DNA of 64,000 nucleotides from Frankia sp. AgB1.9 (GTDB lineage Bacteria; Actinomycetota; Actinomycetes; Frankiales; Frankiaceae). Made by a program: the position numbers and the translations under genes. Location: contig NZ_JADWYX010000038.1 of the NCBI RefSeq assembly GCF_016786355.1, positions 1-64,000 on the forward strand, given 5' to 3'. Each line of letters opens with the position of its first letter. Within the stretch, counting starts at the first letter, position 1. This document shows positions 7,535 to 16,744 of this stretch, one piece after another. Under the pieces are notes generated by a model. The model was not told where the DNA came from. It did not search any database and saw nothing but the letters and a program-made list of their open reading frames with translations.

Positions 7535-8596
7535 ATGTCGCTCCGGTGGGCCATCGCCGGCGCCGGCGAGGTCGCTCATGGGTTCGCCGTGGCCCTCGGC
7601 CGGGTGCCCGACGCTGAGCTGGTGGCCGTCGGGTCCCGCGATCCGGTGGCGGTGGAGGACCTCGGCGCCCGGTTCGGCGTGCCGCGGCGACGGAGGTACG
7701 GCTCCTACGAGGAGCTCGCGGCGGACGACGGCGTCGACCTCGTCTACGTGGCCACGCCCTCGTCCCACCACCACCGTCACACAGTGCTGTTCCTGAACGC
7801 CGGGCGCGGGGTGCTGTGCGAGAAGCCGTTCGCCGTGGACGCCGCCCAGGCCGGCGAGATGGTGGCGACGGCTCGCGAGCAGGGCCGGTTCCTGATGGAG
7901 GCGATGTGGAGCCGTTTCCTGCCGGCCTACGTGCGGCTGCGGGAGCTGGTAGCCGCCGGCTCGATCGGCACCGTTCTCGGGGTCGACGGTGATTTCGGCC
8001 TGCGGTTTCCCTCGTTGGCGGGCCACCGCCTGTTCGATCCGGCCGAGGGCGACGGCGCCCTTCTCGACCTGGGCGTCTACCCGGTCTCGCTGGCCAGCAT
8101 GCTGCTCGGCGAACCCGACCGGGTAAGCGCGCTCGGCGAGCGGGGCTCCGCCGGAGTCGACGAGCATGTCGCCGTCCTCATGAACTACCGGCAGGGCGCG
8201 GTGGCGATCGCTCGCGCGTCGCTGCGGGTCAGCCTCGGCTGCACCGCCAGGATCTTCGGTTCCGACGGAAGCATCGAGCTGCCCGCGTTCATGCACTGCC
8301 CGGACGAGCTGGTGCTGCGGGGCCGGTCCGGCACCCAACGGCTGCACCTGCCGGCGGCCAGCGACAACGCGGACTCCGGGCATCTGGGCGGCAGCGGGCC
8401 CGGCGGCGGCCTGCACCACCAGATCCGCCATGTGCACGACCGGCTGCGGGCCGGGCAGCTGGACAGCGACGTCATGCCGCTCGCGGAGTCCGTCTCGGTG
8501 ATGCGCACCCTCGACGCCGCCCGCGCCCACCTCGCGCTGCGCTACCTCGACGCCGACCTCGGGGTCCCCCACCCACGGGCGGCCGCTGGCAGGTGA
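7535..8596 (+). CDS. Gfo/Idh/MocA oxidoreductase, dihydrodiol/xylose dehydrogenase-like
   Basis: A 353-residue enzyme starting at ATG 7535 after GGGAGG. The N-terminal Rossmann domain has GAGEVA (residues 9-14), and EKPF (96-99) supplies the conserved lysine. MEAMWSRFLP resembles the motif of dimeric dihydrodiol dehydrogenase and NADP-dependent xylose dehydrogenase; LLDLGVYP is the substrate-domain motif. Members oxidise sugars or trans-dihydrodiols with NAD(P). It is closely similar to the enzyme at 31595-32620. It leads a run of co-directional genes (VOC protein, hydrolase fusion, SDR, EthD fusion) and is divergent from tetR with shared operators. Substrate class is not decided by sequence. 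Confidence 0.85.
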   Translation: MSLRWAIAGAGEVAHGFAVALGRVPDAELVAVGSRDPVAVEDLGARFGVPRRRRYGSYEELAADDGVDLVYVATPSSHHHRHTVLFLNAGRGVLCEKPFAVDAAQAGEMVATAREQGRFLMEAMWSRFLPAYVRLRELVAAGSIGTVLGVDGDFGLRFPSLAGHRLFDPAEGDGALLDLGVYPVSLASMLLGEPDRVSALGERGSAGVDEHVAVLMNYRQGAVAIARASLRVSLGCTARIFGSDGSIELPAFMHCPDELVLRGRSGTQRLHLPAASDNADSGHLGGSGPGGGLHHQIRHVHDRLRAGQLDSDVMPLAESVSVMRTLDAARAHLALRYLDADLGVPHPRAAAGR

Positions 8597-8654
8597 GCGG
8601 CGACATGGCGACGCGGCCGCGATGGCGGTCGGCGAATGGACTGGGAGGTCGTGG

Positions 8655-9221
8655 GTGACGACGACTAGGCCTTCGGGCGATCTGGAGAACACTCGAACGC
8701 GCCTGCGGCGCATGCACCACATCGCTTACGTCGTCAAGGACCAGGACGCGACCCGTCGTTTCTATGAGGACGTCGTCGGGCTGCCGCTGATGGCCGTCTG
8801 GGCGGAGGCCGGCGAGTTCTCGGAGTTCCCCGGCCGGACGATCGAGTTCTGTCACACGTTCTTCGGCCTGGGTGACGGCTGCGCGCTCGCGTTCTTCGCC
8901 TTCGCGGACGAGGACGTCTACGAGGCCTACAAGGCGCGGACGCAGACCGGTTTCTTCCATCCCGCCGTCGCGGTGAGCGGGGACGAGCAGGAGCGGATGC
9001 GAGAGCGGCTGACGGCCGCGGGGTTCGCTCCGTTCGAGATCGACCACGGGTACTGCCAATCCCTCTACGTGCACGATCCGGATGGCCTGGTGCTGGAGTT
9101 CACCAGGGATCCCGACGACGCGGCCGCCCTCGGCGCGTGGCAGGCCGAGACGGCCCGCGTGACCCTGTCGCGGTGGCTGAGCGGCGACCGCACGCCGAAC
9201 AACGACTTACGTCGCCGGTAA
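8655..9221 (+). CDS. VOC-family (glyoxalase/dioxygenase-like) protein
   Basis: A 188-residue product from GTG at 8655, six bases after GGGAGG; an earlier in-frame ATG at 8622 lacks such a site. MHHIAYVVKDQDATRRFYED opens the first beta-alpha-beta unit and gives a metal-binding histidine. SLYVHDPDGLVLEFTRD closes the second with a glutamate, as in vicinal-oxygen-chelate enzymes. The family includes glyoxalases, extradiol dioxygenases and epimerases, so the reaction is not fixed. It sits between a dehydrogenase and a hydrolase in a probable catabolic operon. Confidence 0.78.
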   Translation: MTTTRPSGDLENTRTRLRRMHHIAYVVKDQDATRRFYEDVVGLPLMAVWAEAGEFSEFPGRTIEFCHTFFGLGDGCALAFFAFADEDVYEAYKARTQTGFFHPAVAVSGDEQERMRERLTAAGFAPFEIDHGYCQSLYVHDPDGLVLEFTRDPDDAAALGAWQAETARVTLSRWLSGDRTPNNDLRRR

Positions 9222-9240
9222 GGCCACGAAGGAGCCCGCA

Positions 9241-11010
9241 TTGAGTCAGACCCCACCGACGTTCGCGGGCAGGAGCACGTTCCTGCACGGGTTCGCCCGC
9301 CGTGACGACGAGACCGCGCCCGGCATTCAGCCGTCGACCTGGTGGGGTTCGACGGATCTCGTCCTACCTGAAGGCACGAACGAGACGATCGTGCGGTTAC
9401 AGGCCGCCGACGGCGCCCACTCGCGCGGAATTCTCTACCGCCGGGGACCCGAGACCACGGTCGTCGTTTTCAATCACCCTCGCGCCGACTTCAGCTGCCA
9501 CTACCTGATCCCGTCGCTGGTGGCGGCGGGGTACGCGGCCTTCGGCGGCCAGGGGCGCAATCTCGGCAACGACATCGACTGCGTCCACGAGTACCTTCTC
9601 GCCGACCTGGCAGCCCAGATCGGCTACCTGCGCCGGCAGGGGTTCGAGAAGGTACTGCTCTGTGGGAACAGCGGTGGTGGCAGCCTCTCGACCTTCTACC
9701 AGGCCCAGGCCACCACCAAACCTCCAGGCCGCCTCACCGCGACACCGGCCGGTGATCCCTATGACCTCAACACGATCGACCTCCCGCCGGCCGACGGCCT
9801 GATTCTGCTGGCCGCCCACATCGGTGAAGGAGCCTTCGCGCTCGACAACCTCGACCCTTCCGTCATCGACGAGAACGACCCGTTGTCGTGCGATCCGACG
9901 CTGGACATGTACAACCCGGCCAACGGCTACCGCAGGCCACCCGAGGTCAGCAGCTACTCGCCGGAGTTCGTCGAGCGGTACCGGGCCGCGCAGCGGGCCC
10001 GCGTTACGCGACTGGACGCCGTAGCCCGGCAGGACATCGCCCGCCGCCGCCGCTACCGCGAGCTGATGGCCAGGTGGGACTTCCGTGACCGGCCGCTCGA
10101 CGAGCAGCTGCACATCACCCGCCTGGCCACCACATCGCGCTATCTCACGATCGCGCGCGTGGCGGCGAACCCGAGCTACACGGACCTGTCGATCGATCGG
10201 TCCCACCGGACGATCAGCACACTGCTGGGTCCCGACCCGCACACCGCGAACTACAAGCTCGGCGGCTTCGCGTCGGTCATGACGCCCGAAGGCTGGCTGT
10301 CGACGTGGTCCGGCCAGGCGACCCGGGCCTCGGTCCTCGCGAACATCACGAACGTCACCGAGCCCACGCTCGTCATCAGCTTCGACGCGGACGCCGGAAT
10401 CCTGCCGCACGAGGCGCGGAGCATCTTCGACCGGGCGGGCGCCGAGGACAGGGAACTCGGCCACGTCGACGCCAATCACTATGGACTCGCGCGGACCGAG
10501 CCACGGGAAGCTCCCATCGTCGAGGCCGGAAACCTGATCGTCCGCTGGCTGAAAGCCCGTTTCCCAGCGGCAGGCGCACCGGAGACGGCTGATTCTCCGA
10601 ACGTGGCGGTCGTGAAGGAGTACTTCCGCCGCGGCGACGCCCGAAGTGCAGACGTGCTCGACCTGTTCACCGAGGACGTCGAGTTCTTCTTCCCCAAGCA
10701 CGGTGTCGGCCATGGCAAGGCGGAGTTCATCGCGTTCGCCGCCGGCCTGCGGGACTCGGTCTACGTCCTGCACGACCAGGAGACGATGACGTTCCTTGAG
10801 AACGGATCGCGGGTCGTCGTGGAAGGCACAACGTACGGGCACGACTCGGAAGGCTCGAAATGGCAGGGTGCCGTGACGCCCGGCGGCCGGTTCTGCAGCG
10901 TCTTCGAGATTCGCGACGGCCTGATCGCGCGGAACTACATCTACGCCGATCCTGACTACACGAGCCGCCACGCCGAAGGATTTCGCTGGGGCCTGGACCG
11001 GCAGTGGTGA
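9241..11010 (+). CDS. Alpha/beta-hydrolase fused to a SnoaL-like domain
   Basis: A 589-residue protein; the frame starts at TTG 9241 behind GAAGGAG. Residues about 50-440 form an alpha/beta-hydrolase with the elbow CGNSGGGS (Ser144), an Asp in SFDADAG and a His in VDANHYG. Residues about 448-589 (VAVVKEYFRRGDARSADVL to the end) form a SnoaL/NTF2-like cone. The SnoaL fold serves isomerases, cyclases and hydrolases of polyketide- and steroid-like compounds. The fusion suggests two consecutive steps on one substrate, such as ester or C-C hydrolysis followed by isomerisation. The position inside the TetR-linked operon supports a catabolic role. Confidence 0.75.
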   Translation: MSQTPPTFAGRSTFLHGFARRDDETAPGIQPSTWWGSTDLVLPEGTNETIVRLQAADGAHSRGILYRRGPETTVVVFNHPRADFSCHYLIPSLVAAGYAAFGGQGRNLGNDIDCVHEYLLADLAAQIGYLRRQGFEKVLLCGNSGGGSLSTFYQAQATTKPPGRLTATPAGDPYDLNTIDLPPADGLILLAAHIGEGAFALDNLDPSVIDENDPLSCDPTLDMYNPANGYRRPPEVSSYSPEFVERYRAAQRARVTRLDAVARQDIARRRRYRELMARWDFRDRPLDEQLHITRLATTSRYLTIARVAANPSYTDLSIDRSHRTISTLLGPDPHTANYKLGGFASVMTPEGWLSTWSGQATRASVLANITNVTEPTLVISFDADAGILPHEARSIFDRAGAEDRELGHVDANHYGLARTEPREAPIVEAGNLIVRWLKARFPAAGAPETADSPNVAVVKEYFRRGDARSADVLDLFTEDVEFFFPKHGVGHGKAEFIAFAAGLRDSVYVLHDQETMTFLENGSRVVVEGTTYGHDSEGSKWQGAVTPGGRFCSVFEIRDGLIARNYIYADPDYTSRHAEGFRWGLDRQW

Positions 11011-11090
11011 CCGCTCGGTCCCCGGAGGCGCCCGGGTCGTCGACCCCGGCCTCTGCCCAGCCCGCCCACAGGCCCTCACGAGGGAGACAC

Positions 11091-12059
11091 ATGGAAGCGA
11101 TGCGGTTCGACGGACGGGTGGCCATCGTGACCGGCGGCGGGCGGGGGATGGGGCGGGCGCACTGTCTGGAGCTCGCCGGCCGCGGCGCCAGGGTCGTCGT
11201 CAACGACCTCGGCGCCGCGCTCGACGGGTCGGGATCGTCGTCGGCCGTCGCCGAGGAGGTCGTGGCGGAGATCCGGGCAGCCGGCGGGGAGGCGGTCGCG
11301 AGCAGCGACAGTGTCACCACCGAGGAGGGGGCGGCGGCGATCGCGCGGACCGCGCTCGACGCCTTCGGCCGGATCGACGTGCTCGTCCACAATGCCGGGA
11401 CGGTCACCTACGCGCCGTTCGCCGAGCTGACGTATGAGCAGTACCGCCGGCTCCTCTCGGTCCACCTCGACGGCGGCTTCCTCATGGCCAAGGCGGTATG
11501 GCCGCACATGCAGGCGGCCGGCTACGGCCGGCTGGTCTTCATCACCTCGCAGGCGGCACTGGGCGGAACACCCAACCTTGCCCACTACGGCGCGGCGAAG
11601 ACCGGTCTGGTGGGGCTGTCGCGGGTGCTCTCGATCGAAGGAGCCGAGCACGGCATCCGGTCGAACGCACTCGGCGTCGCGGCCTACACCCGGATGATGG
11701 AGGGCTTCTTCGCCCCGACCGACGAGAACCGGCCGGACGTCGTTCGCAGTGAAGGCGAGAACTGGTGGCGCCGCTATCTTCGCCCGGACATCGTCGCGCC
11801 CGTCGTCGCGTTTCTCGCGCACGAACAGTGCCCGCTGTCCGGCGAGATCCTCGACACCTGTGGGGGGCACACGTCCTTCCAGTTCCTCGCGACCACCCAG
11901 GGATTCTGCGACCTCGACCTGACGGCCGAATCGCTGCGCGACCACCTGGACACCGTCCTCGACCCGGCGGCCTACGAGATCTTCCATCCCGCCACCGGGC
12001 TCCTCGAATGGCGCAACAGCAAGCTGCGCGAGGTAGGAGCCGGCCTCACCACGACCTGA
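11091..12059 (+). CDS. Short-chain dehydrogenase/reductase
   Basis: A 322-residue enzyme from ATG 11091, after AGGGAG. It has the classical SDR signatures: TGGGRGMG (14-21) for the dinucleotide, HNAG (100-103), and the catalytic set Ser153, Tyr166 and Lys170 in SQAAL...YGAAK. The C-terminal part (about 250-322) is longer than usual for a 250-residue SDR, as in steroid/hydroxyacyl-CoA types such as those resembling MFE-2. It should oxidise or reduce an alcohol/ketone in the pathway encoded by the neighbouring genes. Its start follows the hydrolase-SnoaL stop by 80 bases. Confidence 0.85.
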   Translation: MEAMRFDGRVAIVTGGGRGMGRAHCLELAGRGARVVVNDLGAALDGSGSSSAVAEEVVAEIRAAGGEAVASSDSVTTEEGAAAIARTALDAFGRIDVLVHNAGTVTYAPFAELTYEQYRRLLSVHLDGGFLMAKAVWPHMQAAGYGRLVFITSQAALGGTPNLAHYGAAKTGLVGLSRVLSIEGAEHGIRSNALGVAAYTRMMEGFFAPTDENRPDVVRSEGENWWRRYLRPDIVAPVVAFLAHEQCPLSGEILDTCGGHTSFQFLATTQGFCDLDLTAESLRDHLDTVLDPAAYEIFHPATGLLEWRNSKLREVGAGLTTT

Positions 12060-12124
12060 CCCGCGCCGCGTGCACCGTTGCGGGGGTCACGCCCGGCCGA
12101 AAATTCGAGGGGAAGAACAGGGCG

Positions 12125-12976
12125 ATGTTGAAAGTGATGCTGCTGCTGAAGCGCAGACCGGGGCTTTCGCTGGCGGAGTTCATCGACCGCTACGAGAGTG
12201 GCCACGTCCCGGCCGCGGAGCGGAACGCCACCACGCTACGGCGCTATGAGCGGCACTACCTGCACCCCGGCGGACACCTCCTGTTCGGAGACGAGGTGGC
12301 CGAGCCCGAGTACGACGTCATCACCGAGCTCTGGTACGACGACCTGGCCGCGTTCACCGCCGTCGAGGACGGCCTTCGCCGCCAGCCCGAACGCGTCGCG
12401 GCCATCGTCGCGGACGAGGAGTCGCTGTTCGACCGTTACAGGAGCCGGCTGGTGTTCGTCGAGGACCGCGTCTCGAACCTCCCCGCCGGCGGAGCCACGC
12501 TCGCGGGCGACTCCGAGCGGGCGCTACGCCGCCTCCTGGACAAGGACGAGATCGTCGACCTGGTTCATCGCTACTCCTACCTCGTCGACCACCGGCTCCA
12601 CGACCAGCTCGCGGACCTGTTCACCGAGGACTGCGTCGTCGACTACGGACCGGCCGTCGGCCCGGCGCGGCACGGCCGACCGGCGCTGCGGGCGATGTTC
12701 GGCGACAGCACCGACCCGCGGGGCTTTCTCGCCACCAGCCATCACAACGCGAACGTCCTCGTGACCTTCGACGGCAACGACCGCGCCGTCGTTCTCACCT
12801 CGGTCTACGCCTGGCACCAGGCGCCACAGGGCGCCACGCCTCGGGTCTGGGGCTACTACCACGACGTCGCGGTGCGGACCGTGGACGGCTGGCGGCTGGC
12901 CGAACGTCAACTACGCGTGGCAGGCACCGAGCACTGGCCCGGCGAATGGCACCCACTGGCCCCCACCAAGGGATAG
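12125..12976 (+). CDS. EthD-like domain fused to SnoaL-like domain
   Basis: A 283-residue protein from ATG 12125 after GAGGGGAAG. The N-terminal ~115 residues (KVMLLLKRRPGLSLAEFIDR...GHVP) match the EthD dimeric alpha/beta-barrel type. Residues about 135-270 (DKDEIVDLVHRYSYLVDHR...LFTEDCVVDYG) match a SnoaL-like cone. EthD-like barrels act in degradation clusters as small lyase/isomerase or helper proteins. Together with the preceding hydrolase-SnoaL fusion, it gives this operon two unusual SnoaL fusions. No specific reaction can be assigned. Confidence 0.72.
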   Translation: MLKVMLLLKRRPGLSLAEFIDRYESGHVPAAERNATTLRRYERHYLHPGGHLLFGDEVAEPEYDVITELWYDDLAAFTAVEDGLRRQPERVAAIVADEESLFDRYRSRLVFVEDRVSNLPAGGATLAGDSERALRRLLDKDEIVDLVHRYSYLVDHRLHDQLADLFTEDCVVDYGPAVGPARHGRPALRAMFGDSTDPRGFLATSHHNANVLVTFDGNDRAVVLTSVYAWHQAPQGATPRVWGYYHDVAVRTVDGWRLAERQLRVAGTEHWPGEWHPLAPTKG

Positions 12977-13078
12977 GCCGAGTGAGCGCGAGTTACCTCG
13001 GTACCGACGAGCGGGCGATCACCTGTGGTATGAAGCCGCTGAACGCTCCGGATTTTCTGTGGCTTTTGGCGGCATCGG

Positions 13079-13094
13079 GTTTGCGCGCTCTAGT
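13079..13094. promoter_or_regulatory. Weak ACTAG-type operator
   Basis: GTTTGCGCGCTCTAGT agrees with the consensus at 12 of 16 positions, with one good half-site. It lies about 175 bases upstream of the solute-binding lipoprotein gene. Weaker than the other sites and possibly chance. Confidence 0.35.
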
Positions 13095-13269
13095 TTCCCT
13101 TGGTAGCGTGCGCGACCAGCACGTACCCGGCACCCGTAGCGGGCCGGAGTGCGTATGAGCCGCCATGCCGTCGCGGCTTTCCAACGAGGCCGTCCTCCGG
13201 GTGGGTCGGCCACGCCTGATCGGGGCTGGGCGTACTGCTGGGGCCCCTTTCCATAGTTGAGGGAAAGAC

Positions 13270-14484
13270 ATGCTCCTGCGTACACCACGCATTTTATTAG
13301 GTTCAGCGGCCGCGCTCCTCCTCGCCGTCGCGACGAGCTGCGCCTCGCCAGGCGGCGTCAGCGCGGCGAATGGGGCGTGCGACGCGCCCGGCGTCACGCC
13401 CAGCCAGGTGAAGCTGGGTTTTGTCTATCCAGACTCGGGCTCCTCCGGCTCTACGCTGTCCGCGGCCCGGGCCGGTCTCGACGCGAGAATCGGCCTCGCG
13501 AACGAGCAGGGCGGTGTGCACGGACGAAAGATCACCTATGAATGGCGCGACGACGAGGGGCAGGCCACGGTAACGGCGCTCGCGGCCGAGGATCTGGTCC
13601 AGCAGCAGAAGGTCTTCGGCCTGGTGACGGCCAGCGCCTCGCTCGGGGACGCCATGGACGGCCTGACCAGGCAGAACGTGCCCGTCGCCGGAATCGCCAT
13701 CGAGCCCGCCTGGGCTGGGCGCCAGAACATGTTCTCGTCCATCTACGGGACTTCGCAGGTGGTCGTCGGCCAGTACCTCCGGACGTCCCATGCCACCAGG
13801 GTCGCCATCGTCACCGGGGACGCCTCCGAGGTGACCTCCGAGAACACTCTGGCGTATGAGCGGGGCTTGCAGGCCGCGGGAATCAGTGCGGTCGAGGCGG
13901 TTTCCTTCACGCCCGCGCTCGGTACCCCCGCTCACGCGGTCAGCAAGATCATGAGTTTCGGTGCCGACGCGCTGCTCGGCATCACCGCGCCGGATGACTT
14001 CGCCCAGGTCGTGCAGGCCACCCGCGCCGCGGGCGCACACCTCGCGGTCAGTGTCGTGCTGACGGGCTATGACCGCAGCCTGCTGGCCTCGGAGGGCCGC
14101 ACGCTCGCCGGGGTGTCCATGCCCTCGTACTTCCGCCCGTTCGAGGCGGGCGGCCCCGCGATGGAGCGCTACCAGGCCGCGATGGCGCGCTACGCGCCAG
14201 AGGCCGGCGCCACCGATCAGCAGTTCGCGATGTTCACCTACATCGACACCGACCTGTTCCTGCGCGGGCTCGACCTGGCCGGGCCCTGCCCGACCCGCGA
14301 AGGGTTCATCAAGGCCCTGCGCGGCGTCTCCTCCTACGACGCGGACGGGCTCATCACTCCCATCGACCTCCGCGACTACTCGGGCAAGCCGCTGAACTGC
14401 AACGCCTTCGTCCAAGTAGCACCGGACGGCTCCGCGTTTCAGGTCGTCCGCGAGCGGGTCTGCGCCGACGGCAGCACCGGCTGA
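13270..14484 (+). CDS. Solute-binding lipoprotein, branched-chain amino-acid/amide type
   Basis: A 404-residue exported protein. Residues 1-24 are a signal peptide ending in a lipobox (VATSC, lipidated Cys24). The mature part is a type I periplasmic-binding fold (VKLGFVYPDSGS, then TYEWRDDEG, then a second lobe), as in LivJ/LivK and related aromatic-acid or amide binders. It should capture a ligand outside the membrane for an ABC importer. No permease or ATPase genes of the Liv type are nearby, so it is an orphan here or works with components encoded elsewhere. Its position within the catabolic run suggests an aromatic or aglycone ligand. Confidence 0.82.
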   Translation: MLLRTPRILLGSAAALLLAVATSCASPGGVSAANGACDAPGVTPSQVKLGFVYPDSGSSGSTLSAARAGLDARIGLANEQGGVHGRKITYEWRDDEGQATVTALAAEDLVQQQKVFGLVTASASLGDAMDGLTRQNVPVAGIAIEPAWAGRQNMFSSIYGTSQVVVGQYLRTSHATRVAIVTGDASEVTSENTLAYERGLQAAGISAVEAVSFTPALGTPAHAVSKIMSFGADALLGITAPDDFAQVVQATRAAGAHLAVSVVLTGYDRSLLASEGRTLAGVSMPSYFRPFEAGGPAMERYQAAMARYAPEAGATDQQFAMFTYIDTDLFLRGLDLAGPCPTREGFIKALRGVSSYDADGLITPIDLRDYSGKPLNCNAFVQVAPDGSAFQVVRERVCADGSTG

Positions 14485-14549
14485 GCAGCCGGAACCCGGG
14501 AGGACCCGTGCGGGCGACAGCCGGGTGAGAACTGCCCGCCGACCGGTAG

Positions 14550-14598
14550 CGGACCGCTGGTACGGTTAGCGCCGGACTCGATCCGGACCGGCGGTCCG
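14550..14598. promoter_or_regulatory. TetR operator pair before luciferase-like gene
   Basis: CGGACCGGCGGTCCG (14584-14598) is identical to a site at the tetR promoter. CGGACCGCTGGTACG (14550-14564) is a 13/15 match, with centres 34 bases apart. The block ends 35 bases before the start at 14634. Confidence 0.7.
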
Positions 14599-14633
14599 AA
14601 CCGTCGACGGGTCTCGTGCGGGAGGGAGGCGTG

Positions 14634-15494
14634 ATGGATCTGCCCGGTGTGGGCGTCTGGAGCGTGCATCTGCGCTACGGCGACCAGGCTGAGGCCGCTG
14701 AGGCCGCCGCCGAGCTCGAAGACCTGGGTTTCGCCGCGGTGTGGGTTCCCGACGGTGGAGGGCCCGTCTTCGACTCGGTCGGACACCTGTTGGCCGCGAC
14801 CCGCCGAATCGTCGTCGGCACCGGGGTGATGAACCTGTGGCTGCACACTCCCGCGGAGACGGCGGCCGCCCACGCGGCGCTGTCCGCCGCCCACGGTGAT
14901 CGGTTCCTGGTGGGTATCGGAGTCGGTCACGGCCCGGCGGCCGACCTCGCCGAGCCCAACCGCCAGACGCCGCTGACAGCGATGAAAGGCTTTCTCGACG
15001 CGCTGGACACGGCCGAGCGGCCAGTCCCGCCGACCGGCCGGGTTCTTGCCGCGTTGGGGCCGAAGATGCTCCAACTCGCGGGCGAGCGCGCTCGCGGCAC
15101 CCATCCCTACCTGGTCACGCCGGAGCACACCCGGCGTGCTCGCGAGCTTCTCGGCGCGGGTCCACTCGTCCTGCCCGAGCAGACGGTGATCCTCTGCGGC
15201 GGCGCTGATGAGGCGCGGGCAATCGGAACGGACTGGCTCCGCGGCTATCTCGCGCGTCCCAACTACGCCGGGAACCTGGTCCGGTTGGGGTTCGCCCCCG
15301 AGGAGGTGGCGTCGGTGAGCGACCGCATCTTTGACGCCCTGATCGCCTGGGGCGACGAGGACGCGATCCGGCGTCGGGTCGAAGAGCATCACGCGGCCGG
15401 CGCCGATCACGTCGCGGTGCAGGTCCTTACGGCCGACCCCCGGGCGTTTCCGCGGGAGCAGTGGCGCCGGCTCGCTGCCGCGCTCAATCCGTAG
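14634..15494 (+). CDS. Luciferase-like (LLM) F420- or flavin-dependent oxidoreductase
   Basis: A 286-residue TIM-barrel enzyme from ATG 14634, preceded by GGGAGG; a GTG at 14616 is also possible. LEDLGFAAVWVPDGGG, RIVVGTGVMNLW and FLVGIGVGHG are conserved strands of the bacterial luciferase superfamily, and the size fits actinobacterial F420-dependent members. It could transfer hydride from reduced F420 or run a flavin monooxygenation. The TetR-type operator directly upstream, with CoA and dehydrogenase genes behind, puts it in the same regulon as the operons at 7535 and 42322. Confidence 0.82.
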   Translation: MDLPGVGVWSVHLRYGDQAEAAEAAAELEDLGFAAVWVPDGGGPVFDSVGHLLAATRRIVVGTGVMNLWLHTPAETAAAHAALSAAHGDRFLVGIGVGHGPAADLAEPNRQTPLTAMKGFLDALDTAERPVPPTGRVLAALGPKMLQLAGERARGTHPYLVTPEHTRRARELLGAGPLVLPEQTVILCGGADEARAIGTDWLRGYLARPNYAGNLVRLGFAPEEVASVSDRIFDALIAWGDEDAIRRRVEEHHAAGADHVAVQVLTADPRAFPREQWRRLAAALNP

Positions 15495-15625
15495 CACCGG
15501 CACTATTCCGCCCCGGGTGCTGTCAACCATCCGAAGCCGGTAACACGCGTCCGCGAGCGCGACACCCGCTTTGACGTCCTGTGCGGACCTTCGGAGTCTC
15601 GTTCTCATGGTGAAGGGACAGCCTC

Positions 15626-16744
15626 ATGGCCGATTCGACCAGCGGCCCGTTGCACGGCATCCGCGTTCTCGAACTGGCGGGCATTGGTCCCGGCCCCTAC
15701 GCGGCGATGGTGCTGGCGGACCTCGGTGCGGAGGTCCTCCGCGTCGAGCGCCCCGGTCAGGCCCGTGACGTCGCCGAGCCCGTGATTCTCCGTGGCCGCA
15801 GGCGAACCGTCCTCGACCTCAAGAAGGCGGCCGACCGCGAGGCGTTCCTCGCGCTGTGCGAGCGCGCCGACGTCCTCATCGAGCCCTACCGGCCAGGAGT
15901 AGCCGAGCGCCTCGGCGTCGGCCCGGACGTCTGCAGGCGGCGAAACCCGCGGCTCGTCTACGCGCGGATGACCGGCTGGGGCCAGGACGGCCCGTGGGCG
16001 CAGGCGGCGGGACACGACATCACCTACATCGCCGTCACCGGCGCGCTCCACGGGATCGGCCGTGCGGGCGGCCCGCCGCAGCCGCCGATCAACCTGCTCG
16101 GTGACTTCGCCGGCGGGTCACTCTTCCTTGTCATCGGCGTGCTGGCCGCGCTTCTCGAACGCCAGACCTCCGGGCAAGGAGACGTCATCGACGCGGCGAT
16201 CGTCGACGGGACGGCCCATCTGACGACCTACGTTCTCGGTCAGCTCGCGCGTGGTCTCTGGAACGAGAAGCGCGGCGGCAATCGCCTCGACACAGGTCAG
16301 CCGAACTACGACGTCTACGCCACGGCGGACGACCGCTGGATGGCGGTCGGCGCGCTGGAACCGCAGTTCTACGCGGAGTTGTTGCGGGTCCTCGGGATCG
16401 ACGCCGCCGCCCTGCCCGCACCGAACGACCCCGACGGCCTGGCCGAGGTACGTGCGGCCCTGAGCGCGCGGTTTGCCGAACGCACCCGAGACGAATGGAC
16501 GGCGGCGTTCGCCGGCACCGACGCCTGCGTGGCACCTGTTCTCACCTGGGCCGAGGCGCCCGCGAATCCTCAGCTCGCCGCCCGCGGGACGCTCGTCGAG
16601 CGCGCCGGCGTCTGGCAGCCCGCGCCCGCACCCCGGTTCACCCGCAGCCCACTCGAACTCCCGGACGCGCCGGCCGCCGATGCGGAGGACCCACGCACCG
16701 TGCTCTCGCACTGGGGCATGAGTAAAGCCGCGATCCCCGAGTAG
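15626..16744 (+). CDS. CaiB/BaiF CoA enzyme, alpha-methylacyl-CoA racemase-like
   Basis: A 372-residue member of the class III CoA-transferase fold. In TYAARMTGWGQ-type context it shows AGHDITYIAVTGALHGIG and NLLGDFAGGS. His130 and Asp160 fall where M. tuberculosis methylacyl-CoA racemase has its acid/base pair, and the fold start GIRVLELAGIGPGPY is typical. It should therefore epimerise a 2-methylacyl-CoA rather than transfer CoA, though true transferases also carry an Asp near this site. Such an activity fits breakdown of branched side chains of terpenoid or steroid-like aglycones. It lies 131 bases behind the luciferase-like gene on the same strand. Confidence 0.8.
   Translation: MADSTSGPLHGIRVLELAGIGPGPYAAMVLADLGAEVLRVERPGQARDVAEPVILRGRRRTVLDLKKAADREAFLALCERADVLIEPYRPGVAERLGVGPDVCRRRNPRLVYARMTGWGQDGPWAQAAGHDITYIAVTGALHGIGRAGGPPQPPINLLGDFAGGSLFLVIGVLAALLERQTSGQGDVIDAAIVDGTAHLTTYVLGQLARGLWNEKRGGNRLDTGQPNYDVYATADDRWMAVGALEPQFYAELLRVLGIDAAALPAPNDPDGLAEVRAALSARFAERTRDEWTAAFAGTDACVAPVLTWAEAPANPQLAARGTLVERAGVWQPAPAPRFTRSPLELPDAPAADAEDPRTVLSHWGMSKAAIPE

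Noticed and set aside
6641-8722. 693-codon minus-strand frame over tetR and Gfo/Idh gene
   Set aside because: The Gfo/Idh and TetR proteins in other frames carry all recognisable motifs.
13102-13117. GGTAGCGTGCGCGACC near the solute-binding gene as another operator
   Set aside because: One half only; kept just the better site at 13079.
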